Shown: positions 1 to 7,722, counted from the first letter of the stretch. The stretch: DNA of 34,844 bases from RGIG1681 sp045648025 (GCA_045648025.1 JAZRNH010000021.1:1-34844); one strand, 5' to 3'. Numbers and translations are program-made. The notes: generated by a model not told the origin, from the letters alone.

Positions 1-1
1 A

Positions 2-973
2 AAATATATCAAATCACAACTTTCTGATTTTGATTGGATAAAAACAATTGAGCCAGAATATGTGTTTGTTGGAAATGGAACATATTTTGAAGACCTTTCA
101 AGAATGGATAGAATTTATACAAAATATCCACTTGATAAAGATGATGGATATCAAATGAAAACTGCTGATATCGAACATATTTTAAATCAACTTAAAGCAC
201 TTGAGCTTAATGAAAATAAGAGATTAAAACATCTTCATGAGCCAAGAGCAGATGTGTTTGCATATGCTGTTGAAATCATTAAAACCATCTCTGATGAAAT
301 TCAAAGAGAAACAACAACAATCACAACAAGATCACTTGTTGAAGGGTTGCTTTTCAATTCTGTTACACCAACTACAATTGAAAAACCAAATTCAGATATT
401 GTTGGTTTTTCAGTTATGGCACAAACTGCTGAATATGAAGCAGATTCAACAAAACACAATGAACAAGTTTATAATTTGTCAATGCTCTTATTTAAGCAAC
501 TTAGAGTTTTGCATAAACTTCCAAGAGGTTATGTGAAAGTGTTGAGAGTTGCATCATATATGCACGATGTTGGTAAGAGAATTAGTTATAAAAATCATGC
601 TCAACATTCATTTGAAGTTGTGCTTAATAGTGAAATTTATGGTTTAACTCACAGAGAATTGATTTTGGCAAGTTTTGTTGCTTCGCTTCACTCAGGTGGT
701 GATTTAAAAATGTCTGACTGGGCAAAGTATAATGGAATTTTAACAGTTGATGATGTTGATGCAACAAAGAAACTTGGAATTATTTTAAGACTTGCTGAAT
801 GTTTTGATAGAACAAAGAATAATTTGATTATTGATATCAATTGTGACATTTTGGGTGATTCGGTTATTATGAAAACTGTTACAACTGCTGATGCTACATT
901 TGAAATTCAAAGAGGTATGGAAATTGGAAGAGATTTTGAAAAGATTTTCCATAAGAAACTTGAAATTTTATAA
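2..973 (+). CDS. ppx: Ppx/GppA-family phosphatase with C-terminal HD domain (5' partial)
   Basis: The reading frame is open to the left edge, so the N-terminal part is outside the window; about 323 residues are visible. Exopolyphosphatases and pppGpp phosphatases of this family release phosphate from polyphosphate or pppGpp in the cytoplasm. The visible part has the end of the ASKHA-fold domain, with EPRADVFAYAVEII matching the family's conserved E-RAD-hydrophobic segment, then a V-E-G-L-L stretch like the usual R-E-G-L-L. A helical HD-type domain follows, with histidine and aspartate in MHDVGK encoded near 560-577 and SLHSGG further on. A GTG at 62 is not the start, since similar coding sequence continues upstream. 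It ends just before a strong terminator. The family is clear; the substrate (polyphosphate or pppGpp) is not decided by sequence. Confidence 0.85.
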   Translation, partial: KYIKSQLSDFDWIKTIEPEYVFVGNGTYFEDLSRMDRIYTKYPLDKDDGYQMKTADIEHILNQLKALELNENKRLKHLHEPRADVFAYAVEIIKTISDEIQRETTTITTRSLVEGLLFNSVTPTTIEKPNSDIVGFSVMAQTAEYEADSTKHNEQVYNLSMLLFKQLRVLHKLPRGYVKVLRVASYMHDVGKRISYKNHAQHSFEVVLNSEIYGLTHRELILASFVASLHSGGDLKMSDWAKYNGILTVDDVDATKKLGIILRLAECFDRTKNNLIIDINCDILGDSVIMKTVTTADATFEIQRGMEIGRDFEKIFHKKLEIL

Positions 974-977
974 CAAT

Positions 978-1010
978 AAAAAAGAAGCAATTTTTGCTTC
1001 TTTTTTTTGT
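978..1010 (+). terminator. Intrinsic terminator after ppx-like gene
   Basis: A perfect AAGAAGCAA / TTGCTTCTT stem is followed by a run of eight T, starting a few bases after the stop codon at 971-973. Confidence 0.9.
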
Positions 1011-1012
1011 TT

Positions 1013-1046
1013 GAAAAATAAAACCCACACAAGACTGTGTGGGTAA
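1013..1046 (-). terminator. Intrinsic terminator of the minus-strand lipoprotein operon
   Basis: Read on the minus strand, CCCACACA pairs with TGTGTGGG around a short loop and is followed by a T-rich tract. It lies just beyond the stop of the minus-strand lipoprotein gene and sits back to back with the terminator of the converging ppx-like gene. Confidence 0.85.
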
Positions 1047-1049
1047 TTT

Positions 1050-2135
1050 TTATTTATTTTCAAATTCACATTTAAAAGTGTCAGTTTCTGATAATTTAAT
1101 AGAAATATTAATTGTTGAACTATTTGATTCAAAATCATAAATTTCATTTGAAACAACAAGGGTTAAATCTTCATAAACTATATATGTTGTTTGGTTATCA
1201 ATTTTTTCGGTAAACATAGTTGTAGTTTCATTTGTGTTGATGAACAATAAGTTGTCTGCTGTGAAGTTTAAAACCATATTTGAAATTGTTGAAAGAACTG
1301 AATCTTTGTCAGTAGAGAAAATTTTTGCAAGAGCCAAAATGCAGCTTTCTTTATTGATAAATGTATTTGAAGATTCAAGTTTAGCAGAATTTTCAACATA
1401 CACATATTTTTTTGTTTCTTGTGAATTGATTGAATAGTTGTTGAATTTGTTTAAATCTGCTTGAACAAATAATGGAGAATAAACAATTTCATCTGTATTG
1501 CTATCAGTATAGCTAAATGGATAAAGAATAGAAATAGAATTTGTTTTTTCATTAATTGTAACAATTGGTTGATTTTCTTGCTTTTCAATAATACCATCAA
1601 CAATAGAATAGATAATTGAATCGCCAAGTTGTGAAATTGTGTTTTCTGCTGTGAAATAATAGTGGGTTAATGTTAAACTATTTTCAGTTTTAACAATGCC
1701 AACAGCTTTGTTATAGTTTGTATCGCTAACAGTGTGACAGGTTGTATTTTTTGCAAATTCATAAAAACCTAAATCTTTAACAATTGCACCAACACCATTG
1801 ATTCCATTTGTATCAAAATGTTCAGTTAAATTTGATGCAGATTCATAATATATGTTTGCAAATGTTAAATTTGGGTTTGCAAATGTGTAAATTCCAGATT
1901 CGATAGAAACAGGTGTTTGGTTGGTTTCTGTATTTTTATCTTCGGTTTCATCTTTATCTGTAATTTCTTCTGCCACTGGTGGTAATGTTGTTGTGTCACT
2001 GATTGTTGCTGATGGGGTTGATGTTGTTTCGGTTGTATCTTCTTTTTTAGAACAGGCAGTAAGTGAAAAAATAGAAATGCTTAACACCAAAACCATTGAT
2101 AAACAAATTTTAATTTTAGAAATTAAATGTTTCAT
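1050..2135 (-). CDS. Putative lipoprotein of unknown function
   Basis: A 361-residue protein I do not recognise. It begins with a basic n-region, a hydrophobic stretch and a lipobox LTAC with Cys28, so it should be exported, cleaved and lipid-anchored on the outer face of the membrane. Residues 29-80 are a Ser/Thr/Glu-rich linker, usual for lipoproteins that reach out into the wall. The rest (about 80-361) looks globular, rich in Asn, Thr, Ile and aromatic residues, with no motif I can name. Start: AAGGAG lies 7-8 bases upstream of the ATG. It is the second gene of a two-gene minus-strand operon, 11 bases after the membrane protein at 2147-2878, and ends at a terminator shared back to back with the ppx-like gene. 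Confidence 0.75.
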   Translation of the reverse strand: MKHLISKIKICLSMVLVLSISIFSLTACSKKEDTTETTSTPSATISDTTTLPPVAEEITDKDETEDKNTETNQTPVSIESGIYTFANPNLTFANIYYESASNLTEHFDTNGINGVGAIVKDLGFYEFAKNTTCHTVSDTNYNKAVGIVKTENSLTLTHYYFTAENTISQLGDSIIYSIVDGIIEKQENQPIVTINEKTNSISILYPFSYTDSNTDEIVYSPLFVQADLNKFNNYSINSQETKKYVYVENSAKLESSNTFINKESCILALAKIFSTDKDSVLSTISNMVLNFTADNLLFINTNETTTMFTEKIDNQTTYIVYEDLTLVVSNEIYDFESNSSTINISIKLSETDTFKCEFENK

Positions 2136-2146
2136 TTAAAAACTCC

Positions 2147-2878
2147 TTAAATATTGTCAATATCTATGTCATAGTCACCAGGATTAAATGGTTCTTCTTC
2201 AACATATATTTCATATTCGATTGTAATATTGATTAATGCAAGTTCAGGATTTTCTGGACTGTATAATTTTTTGAAAACAAATAAAGATGTTCCAGCAGGT
2301 GATGATGAATTTGCCATATTTGATGCTGTTGTTGCAGAGTCTTTATTTTTATTGGTTAATGAAATGTAATATTGTTCTTTTGTTTCACTATCAATAACAA
2401 GAGCTAAATCTTTGTTTCCGACATAAGTTCCAGCATTTTTAACAACAGGTTCTTCAGTTTTGATTAATGTTGTTGTGTTGATATTTCCATTTTGAAGACA
2501 TAACACTTCACCATTTTTCGCTTTATTTGCTAATGACTGTTTAATTTTATCAGATAAGCCATTTAAGTCACTAACACCTTCATTATAAAACAAAGCTTGT
2601 TTTTCTTTATGACTCAAGTTGGTTTCCAAACTTAAATAAACAGATTTAAAAATATAAAAGTTGTTATACTCATAAGGAATATTGCCAAGGGCAATGTCTT
2701 TGTTTGATGAGTTTGAGTCAAAAGTAACCGGACTTGATTGAACAGGTGGTGGTGTTGCATCTGAACCTTTTTTAGTTTTGCTTCTGATGATAAAAACAGC
2801 GGAAATTGCAATAACCGCAACCAAAATTAATGAAATTGCACTAATTAAAATAACTTTTTTTTCTTTCTTTGAAATCAT
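2147..2878 (-). CDS. Single-pass membrane protein of unknown function
   Basis: A 243-residue protein I do not recognise. Residues 1-8 are basic (MISKKEKK), residues 9-31 form one hydrophobic helix, and residues 32-39 are basic again. The rest (about 205 residues) starts with a Pro/Ser/Asn-rich linker and is probably outside the cell. The C-terminus is acidic (repeated D-I-D). The start has GGGAG at a good distance. It is the first gene of the operon with the lipoprotein at 1050-2135, and a promoter lies at 2944-2972 on the minus strand. Co-transcription of a lipoprotein and an anchored extracellular protein suggests a shared envelope role, which is inference only. Confidence 0.7.
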   Translation of the reverse strand: MISKKEKKVILISAISLILVAVIAISAVFIIRSKTKKGSDATPPPVQSSPVTFDSNSSNKDIALGNIPYEYNNFYIFKSVYLSLETNLSHKEKQALFYNEGVSDLNGLSDKIKQSLANKAKNGEVLCLQNGNINTTTLIKTEEPVVKNAGTYVGNKDLALVIDSETKEQYYISLTNKNKDSATTASNMANSSSPAGTSLFVFKKLYSPENPELALINITIEYEIYVEEEPFNPGDYDIDIDNI

Positions 2879-2943
2879 ATTTCCACTCCCTTAGAAACAT
2901 AATTAATTTTTGATAGATAAAAAAACTCTATCCATGCTAGAAC

Positions 2944-2972
2944 ATTATAACAAAAATTTAATAAAAAGTCAA
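2944..2972 (-). promoter_or_regulatory. Sigma-A-type promoter for the lipoprotein operon
   Basis: On the minus strand TTGACT, a 17-base spacer and a perfect TATAAT precede the operon. A roughly 60-base leader follows; it contains a small GATAG/CTATC hairpin around 2916-2936. Confidence 0.75.
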
Positions 2973-3019
2973 TATTTATAAAATTTTGAAATAATGGGCG
3001 GGAAAGAGTTAATTTTATT

Positions 3020-4027
3020 TTAATTATTTTTTAAAATTCGTTTTAAAAGTTGAGGGTATTTAATAAGTTCACCGGTGCCAACGATATTTGATTTTGAAAT
3101 GTTGGAGAAGTGAATTCTGAACTTTGTTTTTTCTGACATAAATCTTTCTAAACCAACAATTCTTGTTGAACCGCCATAGAAGTAGATGCCATTTTTTGAA
3201 ATGTCTTCAATAATGGTTGGGTCTGCTTCTTGTATTATTGAATTGATTGCATCAGCAATTTTTCCATAATAATATTTTACAATTGGATATAATTCAGAAG
3301 ATTTAATTAAAACCTTTGTTTTTTCTTGGGTGAGTTTGTTGATGCCTGTGATTTCCATTGAAGCGGCATAATTGTCAAACAATGAACATATTTCGAGTTT
3401 AAGTTTGTCAACTTGTTCAAGTGTTACTGATATATTGTATGTTTCTTCAATATATTTTGCTATTGCGATATTGATGAGTTCGCCACCAATTGCAAAGTTG
3501 TAGCCTTTTATAATTGAGTAATTTGAAACGGTTGCAATATTGGTTGTATCACCGCCAATATTAACAATAAGTTGAGAGGTTTCACTTTTTATGTCAATTC
3601 CGTTTCCAAGGGCATAACAGATTATGTCTGGAATTAAGAATACATCTGCAATACCAGCTTTGAAGCATACGATTTCTAATTGTTTCTTTTCGGCTGGAGA
3701 AATTCCAAGAGGGACACATAAGACAGCTTTTATGTTTTGACCGATTTTTTTATAAGGAAAAACTTTCTTTAAAAAGCCTTTAAGCATTTGAATTGCGAAC
3801 TCTTCATATTGTATTGTTCCATTTAAAATAGGCGAATAAATTCTTATGTTTTCAGGAGTTCTTCCAATTAGTTTTTTTGCATCATTGCCAATAGCTCTTG
3901 ATTCTCTATATTTTAAACTTGAAGATACGGCAATTAAACTTGCTTCTCTTAAAACAATACCATTTCCTGGCTTATAGATATAGGTTGTTGTTGAACCCAA
4001 CTTTATTCCAATGTAACTTGTTGACAT
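3020..4027 (-). CDS. Degenerate MreB-like actin-fold protein
   Basis: A 335-residue protein, the same length as MreB (about 337). MreB forms membrane-bound ATP-dependent filaments that direct side-wall synthesis. The actin/Hsp70 fold is recognisable throughout: YIGIKLGSTTTYIY (phosphate 1), VPLGISPAEKKQLE, ALGNGIDI, IVNIGGDTTNIATV (phosphate 2), DKLKLEICSL and YGGSTRIVGLERF (adenosine region). Several nucleotide-site residues differ from MreB: the phosphate-1 Asp (I-D-L-G-T) is Lys, the phosphate-2 V-D-I-G-G-G-T-T-E is V-N-I-G-G-D-T-T-N, and the E-E-P before A-A-A-I-G is P-D-I. The start at 4027 is chosen for its GAGG site; a longer in-frame ATG at 4087 has none. No mreC or mreD follows. It faces away from the MinD-like gene, recalling the mre-min order of Bacillus. 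A true canonical MreB may lie elsewhere in the genome. Confidence 0.75.
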   Translation of the reverse strand: MSTSYIGIKLGSTTTYIYKPGNGIVLREASLIAVSSSLKYRESRAIGNDAKKLIGRTPENIRIYSPILNGTIQYEEFAIQMLKGFLKKVFPYKKIGQNIKAVLCVPLGISPAEKKQLEIVCFKAGIADVFLIPDIICYALGNGIDIKSETSQLIVNIGGDTTNIATVSNYSIIKGYNFAIGGELINIAIAKYIEETYNISVTLEQVDKLKLEICSLFDNYAASMEITGINKLTQEKTKVLIKSSELYPIVKYYYGKIADAINSIIQEADPTIIEDISKNGIYFYGGSTRIVGLERFMSEKTKFRIHFSNISKSNIVGTGELIKYPQLLKRILKNN

Positions 4028-4045
4028 ATATACCTCACTAGCATA

Positions 4046-4075
4046 ATTATATAATATTTTTTTCGTTATATACAA
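4046..4075 (-). promoter_or_regulatory. Probable promoter of the MreB-like gene
   Basis: On the minus strand TTGTAT, an 18-base spacer and a perfect TATAAT lie 18 bases upstream of the chosen ATG. No clear promoter was seen for the oppositely oriented MinD-like gene in the same 144-base gap. Confidence 0.6.
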
Positions 4076-4171
4076 CCACAAATACATAAAATTTTAGATT
4101 TTATCAAAAACAGACAGTAATAGTGATATTTTTGTACGGCAAATAGAACTTTGTTTGGTTAATATGAATAT

Positions 4172-4948
4172 ATGTGTAGAATTATTGGATTTTTGTCTTC
4201 ACGGGGTGGGATTGGAAAAACAGAGATTGTTTTTAATGTGTCTAAAGAGATTTCAAAGATGGGGCAATCGGTTTGTGTTATAGATTCATATTTTAATATA
4301 AATAATTTGAGTCTTAAATTTGAAAGAGGTGATTCTGTTGATCTTTGTGGTTATTTGAGTGGACGGTTTTCAATGTCAGCAGTATTGAATAAATATTCAA
4401 GAAATTTATATTTTATTAAAACCAATGCTGTTAATTTTGATTATTATGCTATGTTGAAATTAATAAGGTATTTTATTAATGAAATAAAAGAAAAATTTGA
4501 TTATATTGTAATTGATTTAAATAACTTCGATAGGAGAATATATGAAGGTTTGATAACTGTAATTTCTGAAGCATATATAATTAGTGATGACGATGAAGTT
4601 TCAATTAAAAATTTATATAAAATTTTAAATGGATTAAAATTAATAAAATCAGTTTTATCTGTCAAAGTAATCTTGAATAAACTTAGAGTAATAAAATCAC
4701 TCAAAGGGAAATGTTTTAAAGAAAAAGAAATAGAAGAAATTTTGAAATTTGATATATTTTTTTCCATTCCAAAAGTATATAAAAACAAGAGTAAAGTTTT
4801 TTTAAAAAATGAAAATATTTTAAATAAATATTATAAATTATTAAGTTATAATATTATAACAAATAAAAATATTAAATTTGATATTTATAAAAACTATAAA
4901 GGGTTGTTTGGATGTTTTAGAAAACTGAGGTATTTTAAATATGAATAA
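4172..4948 (+). CDS. MinD/ParA-like ATPase, divergent
   Basis: A 258-residue deviant-Walker ATPase of the MinD/ParA group; MinD is about 265. MinD binds membrane with ATP and recruits MinC to block misplaced division septa. Visible: FLSSRGGIGKTEIVFNVS near the N-terminus (Walker A), VCVIDSYFNINNLSL (matching I-D-T-D-I-G-L-R-N-L-D-L of MinD) and YIVIDLNN (Walker B). The first lysine of the K-G-G-V-G-K-T signature is Arg, and the second Asp of D-T-D is Tyr, so ATP-driven dimerisation and hydrolysis are in doubt. The C-terminus, GLFGCFRKLRYFKYE, looks like the short amphipathic membrane-targeting helix of MinD. No minC is adjacent. The start has only a weak ribosome binding site. It overlaps the next small gene by 8 bases. 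Base use is very AT-rich, with many ATA and TTA codons unlike the flanking ribosomal genes. Confidence 0.7.
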   Translation: MCRIIGFLSSRGGIGKTEIVFNVSKEISKMGQSVCVIDSYFNINNLSLKFERGDSVDLCGYLSGRFSMSAVLNKYSRNLYFIKTNAVNFDYYAMLKLIRYFINEIKEKFDYIVIDLNNFDRRIYEGLITVISEAYIISDDDEVSIKNLYKILNGLKLIKSVLSVKVILNKLRVIKSLKGKCFKEKEIEEILKFDIFFSIPKVYKNKSKVFLKNENILNKYYKLLSYNIITNKNIKFDIYKNYKGLFGCFRKLRYFKYE

Positions 4949-5168
4949 TAGGTTTAAGATTAATAAAATCAAAGAAGATATTCAAAGGGAAAATTATTAT
5001 AATGAGTCATCTGTTTGCGAAAGAATTAAACGAAATATAAATTTAATTTTAGAAGAAAATTTTAGGGTTGAAAAAATAAAATCCGTTGCAAAAATTTCAA
5101 TTAATAAAAGTGGTGAAATTGTGTTTGAGTATGCTGGTTTGGTTGATAATTCAAATATGAATTTTTAG
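4941..5168 (+). CDS. Small MinE-like protein (tentative)
   Basis: A 75-residue protein. Its start overlaps the MinD-like stop by 8 bases and has GAGG upstream, so the pair is translationally coupled. Position between a MinD-like and a SpoIVFB-like gene is where clostridial genomes often carry minE. Residues about 25-70 show a helix (CERIKRNINLILEENF) followed by two beta-strand-like segments (KSVAKISINKS and EIVFEYAGLV). This matches the helix-strand-strand order of the MinE topological specificity domain. The N-terminal MinD-contact segment of MinE (A-K-E-R-L-type helix) is not recognisable. MinE displaces MinD from the membrane by stimulating its ATPase. Identity is weak and rests mainly on position, length and predicted fold; it could equally be an unrelated small partner. 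Confidence 0.5.
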   Translation: MNNRFKINKIKEDIQRENYYNESSVCERIKRNINLILEENFRVEKIKSVAKISINKSGEIVFEYAGLVDNSNMNF

Positions 5169-5194
5169 CAAAAAAATTGCATATATATTATAAA

Positions 5195-6052
5195 ATGAAT
5201 ATAAAATTCAATAAAAATAACAGAAAATTGCGAAAAAACAGAGAAATGGCAATAAATGTGAAGTTTGATTTTTCTTTTATTTTGTTATTTGTGCTTATGA
5301 TTTTTTTGGATGAAATTTTGTTGTATTTTTATTTTGCAATTTTTATTTCGATTCATGAACTGTGTCATTTTTTTGTTGCTAAAAAATTGGGTTATTTGCC
5401 AAAGAAAATTCATTTTACATTTTTTGGTGCGGCACTTGAAGGTTATGATGATTTTTTATTTAATGATGAAATAAAGATAATTTTAGCCGGTCCATTTTTT
5501 AATTTTTTAATGGTCATTTTTTGCTATTTATCTTTTTGGTTTTATCCTGAAAGTTTTATATTTTTAAATGACATTTTGCTTGTAAATTTATCAATTTTAA
5601 TTTTTAATTTGCTGCCAGTTTTTCCACTTGATTTTGGTAGAATTATACTTGCAATTTTATCAAAAAAATATTTTAGATTTAAGGCAGTAAAAAAGGTTAA
5701 AGTTATTTCATTTGTTACGATAATTTTGCTTTTTGTTTTGTTTTTAATGTCGTTCTTTTTTGAGTATAATTTCACATTTGGTTTCGTGATTATAAATCTT
5801 GCAAGACTTTCATTTTTAAATGGAAAAGACACGGGATATAAAAGGGAACTATTTGCAATGAAAAAATTAAAATCAATTCAAAAGGGGTTAATTGAAAAAA
5901 CTGTGTATGTTTCAAAAGAAACAGAATATTTTAAGTTGTTTAAGTTTATTGATGATAGTCATTTTTTCAATTTTGTTTTTATTGATAAAAAGGGATTAGT
6001 TTGTGATAAAATTTCCGAAATTGACTTGTATCACGATCAGAATTTAATTTAA
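5195..6052 (+). CDS. SpoIVFB-like site-2 (M50) membrane metalloprotease
   Basis: A polytopic membrane protein of about 285 residues. The zinc motif HELCH (H-E-x-x-H) sits in the first membrane region (FISIHELCHFFVAKKLG), an AGP loop follows (ILAGPFFNFLMVIFC), and the third ligand lies in LLPVFPLDFGR, matching the N-P-x-P-x-D-G motif of the family. The last 60 residues look like one CBS domain (YVSKETEY to DKISEIDL), as in SpoIVFB. SpoIVFB cleaves pro-sigma-K inside the mother-cell membrane during sporulation; in non-sporing relatives the substrate may differ. Neighbours support the call: in Bacillus spoIVFB also lies between minD and rplU. The start is uncertain: ATG at 5195 or 5246 are both possible, neither with a strong binding site. 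Confidence 0.8.
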   Translation: MNIKFNKNNRKLRKNREMAINVKFDFSFILLFVLMIFLDEILLYFYFAIFISIHELCHFFVAKKLGYLPKKIHFTFFGAALEGYDDFLFNDEIKIILAGPFFNFLMVIFCYLSFWFYPESFIFLNDILLVNLSILIFNLLPVFPLDFGRIILAILSKKYFRFKAVKKVKVISFVTIILLFVLFLMSFFFEYNFTFGFVIINLARLSFLNGKDTGYKRELFAMKKLKSIQKGLIEKTVYVSKETEYFKLFKFIDDSHFFNFVFIDKKGLVCDKISEIDLYHDQNLI

Positions 6053-6070
6053 TATTTATTTATAAATATC

Positions 6071-6099
6071 TTGACAATGTGGTTTAAAAGTGTTAAATT
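6071..6099 (+). promoter_or_regulatory. Promoter of the rplU operon
   Basis: A perfect TTGACA followed after 16-17 bases by TTAAATT, about 100 bases upstream of rplU. Confidence 0.7.
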
Positions 6100-6103
6100 A
6101 TAT

Positions 6104-6202
6104 TCGTGCCACTTGCAAAAGGTATTTTTTTATTGTGAAAAAATCAAGTTATAACTCAGTTATACACCTTCGCAGTGAGACTGGAGAGAGGAGGAAAATT
6201 TA
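6104..6202 (+). promoter_or_regulatory. L21 leader-like 5' untranslated region
   Basis: About 100 bases of transcribed leader precede rplU. The segment CACC-TTCG-CAGTG-AGAC near 6166-6182 resembles the conserved C-A-C-C-U...G-G-U-G-A-G-A-C hairpin of the Bacillota L21 leader, thought to bind excess L21 and repress the operon. The GAGAGAGGAGG ribosome binding site directly follows it. The match is from memory of the motif; a covariance-model search would settle it. Confidence 0.5.
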
Positions 6203-6511
6203 ATGTACGCTATTGTTGAAGTTGGTGGAAAACAATATAAAGTTGAACCAAACACATATTTCAAAGCAGAAAAGATTGAAGCACAAGTTGGTGACAAAGT
6301 TGAACTTCCATGTTTGCTTGTTGCTGATGGCGATAAAGTTGAAATTGCTTCTGCTAATGGAAAGAAAGCTAAAGCTATCTGCGAAGTTCTTGAATTCGGT
6401 AAAGAAAAGAAAGTTGTTGTATACAAATACAAAGCTAAAAAGAATGTTCGTAAGAAACAAGGTCATCGTCAACCATACACAAAACTTAAAGTTGTTTCAA
6501 TTGAAAAATAA
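6203..6511 (+). CDS. rplU: Large-subunit ribosomal protein bL21
   Basis: A 102-residue protein of normal bL21 length that binds 23S rRNA in the 50S subunit. The N-terminus MYAIVEVGGKQYKVE and the C-terminal KKQGHRQPYTKLKV are the family signatures. A very strong GAGGAGG-type binding site lies upstream of the ATG. It is first in the rplU-prp-rpmA operon, 22 bases before prp. Confidence 0.98.
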   Translation: MYAIVEVGGKQYKVEPNTYFKAEKIEAQVGDKVELPCLLVADGDKVEIASANGKKAKAICEVLEFGKEKKVVVYKYKAKKNVRKKQGHRQPYTKLKVVSIEK

Positions 6512-6533
6512 TTAAGTGAAGTGGTAAGACAAA

Positions 6534-6869
6534 ATGACAAAAGTAGTTATTAGTAAAAGAAAAAACAAAATCTTCGAAGTTGAATGTGATGGTCACACTA
6601 ACTACGGAGAGAAAGGTGAAGATATAGTTTGTGCATCACTTTCTAGCATTGTTCAAACTGCAGTGCTTGGGCTCTTGATGATTGTTATGATTGAGCTTGA
6701 TATGAAAAGAGATGATGATGCAGGTTATTTAAGATTCACTTTACCTGAAAAACTATCTAGTGAACAAGATTTACAAGCTTGTGCAATTTTGGATACAATG
6801 CTTTGTGGAATCTCTGACTTATATGAAAGTTTTTCTGACTATATTGAATTGGAGGTTAAAAACTTATGA
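6534..6869 (+). CDS. prp: Ribosomal processing cysteine protease Prp (YsxB)
   Basis: A 111-residue cysteine protease that removes the N-terminal extension of bL27 in Bacillota. The conserved block C-D-G-H-T-x5-G-x-D-I-V-C-A-x2-S is intact (around residues 19-36), giving the catalytic His and Cys. It lies between rplU and rpmA in the usual order and overlaps rpmA by four bases (ATGA), so enzyme and substrate are translationally coupled. The L27 encoded next door carries the expected cleavage site, which supports the role. Confidence 0.93.
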   Translation: MTKVVISKRKNKIFEVECDGHTNYGEKGEDIVCASLSSIVQTAVLGLLMIVMIELDMKRDDDAGYLRFTLPEKLSSEQDLQACAILDTMLCGISDLYESFSDYIELEVKNL

Positions 6870-7150
6870 CAATGTTTATGAATATCCAGTTATTTGCTCA
6901 CCATAAGGGTGGTGGTTCAACAAGAAACGGCCGTGACTCAAATGCTCAAAGACTTGGTGTTAAAAAATATTCTGGTGAAACAGTTAAAGGTGGAAACATC
7001 ATTGTTCGTCAAAGAGGAACTAATGTTCATCCAGGCGAAAATGTAGGCATTGGTGATGATGATACTCTTTATGCAAAAATTGATGGTGTTGTTAAATTTG
7101 AAAAATTTGGCAAAAACAAAAAGAAAGTATCAGTTGTTCCAGCTGAATAA
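6866..7150 (+). CDS. rpmA: Large-subunit ribosomal protein bL27 with Prp-cleaved N-terminal extension
   Basis: A 94-residue bL27, which lies next to the peptidyl transferase centre of the 50S subunit. The mature part starts at H-H-K-G-G-G-S-T-R-N-G-R-D, and is preceded by the N-terminal extension ending I-Q-L-F-A, the Prp cleavage motif of Bacillota and relatives. GGAGG lies 10 bases before the ATG at 6866; a second ATG six bases on is too far from it. The gene ends before a strong terminator. The usual next gene, obgE, is not here. Confidence 0.98.
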   Translation: MTMFMNIQLFAHHKGGGSTRNGRDSNAQRLGVKKYSGETVKGGNIIVRQRGTNVHPGENVGIGDDDTLYAKIDGVVKFEKFGKNKKKVSVVPAE

Positions 7151-7162
7151 TGTTTAGTTTAT

Positions 7163-7190
7163 AAAACGAAGCGGATGCTTCGTTTTTTTT
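7163..7190 (+). terminator. Intrinsic terminator after rpmA
   Basis: AAAACGAAGC and GCTTCGTTTT pair around GGAT, followed by a T run. Confidence 0.95.
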
Positions 7191-7244
7191 ATTTCCGTTA
7201 TAAATAATTGTTTGTTAATTTATTTATTTTACTATAAAATTTAG

Positions 7245-7274
7245 TTGTCAATTTGTTGCGGGTAATGTTATTAT
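7245..7274 (+). promoter_or_regulatory. Probable promoter of the split-barrel gene
   Basis: TTGTCA, an 18-base spacer and TATTAT, 25 bases before the start of the gene at 7300. Confidence 0.55.
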
Positions 7275-7299
7275 ATTTTTATAAAAGTGAGGAAATATT

Positions 7300-7704
7300 A
7301 TGAACGGAAATAATGAAAGAATTGTAAGAATTTTAAGACAAGCAAAAACATTTTTCTTTGCAACTGTTGATGAAGATCAACCAAGAGTTAGACCATATAA
7401 TGCTGTTGTTGAATTTGATGATAAAGTTTATTTTTACACAAACAATCATAAATCTGCATTTAAACAAATGATGGTTTCTCCAAAAATTGAACTTTGTGCA
7501 CAAATTTCAGATGAAAGATGGATTAGAGTTAGCGGAAAGATTGTCTTTGATTATAGAGTAGAAGCAAAAAAGGCTATGCTTGATGCTAATCCTGAACTTA
7601 GAAAAATGTATTCAGAAGACGATAAGATTTTTGAAGTGTTCTATTTGAGCAATATGGCTGCACAAATTCATTCACTTCATGAAAGTCCAGAAGTTATTTG
7701 TTAA
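7300..7704 (+). CDS. Pyridoxamine 5'-phosphate oxidase-like flavin-binding protein
   Basis: A 134-residue protein of the FMN-binding split-barrel family. Typical features are the FFFATVDEDQPRVRPYN beginning, where the conserved A-T-V-D-x-D-x-P-x-V-R-P lies at the flavin site, then VYFYTNNHKSAFKQM and WIRVSGKIVFD. Members of this small subgroup are predicted flavin- or heme-dependent reductases and rarely have a known substrate. It is a single gene with its own promoter, GAGGAAA binding site and terminator. Family call is firm, function open. Confidence 0.85.
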   Translation: MNGNNERIVRILRQAKTFFFATVDEDQPRVRPYNAVVEFDDKVYFYTNNHKSAFKQMMVSPKIELCAQISDERWIRVSGKIVFDYRVEAKKAMLDANPELRKMYSEDDKIFEVFYLSNMAAQIHSLHESPEVIC

Positions 7705-7722
7705 TATAAAATTAAGAATATT

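Noticed and set aside
4028..4087. Extended N-terminus for the MreB-like protein starting at 4087
   Set aside because: The extra 20 residues contain the promoter and have no binding site; the start at 4027 has GAGG and gives the normal MreB length.
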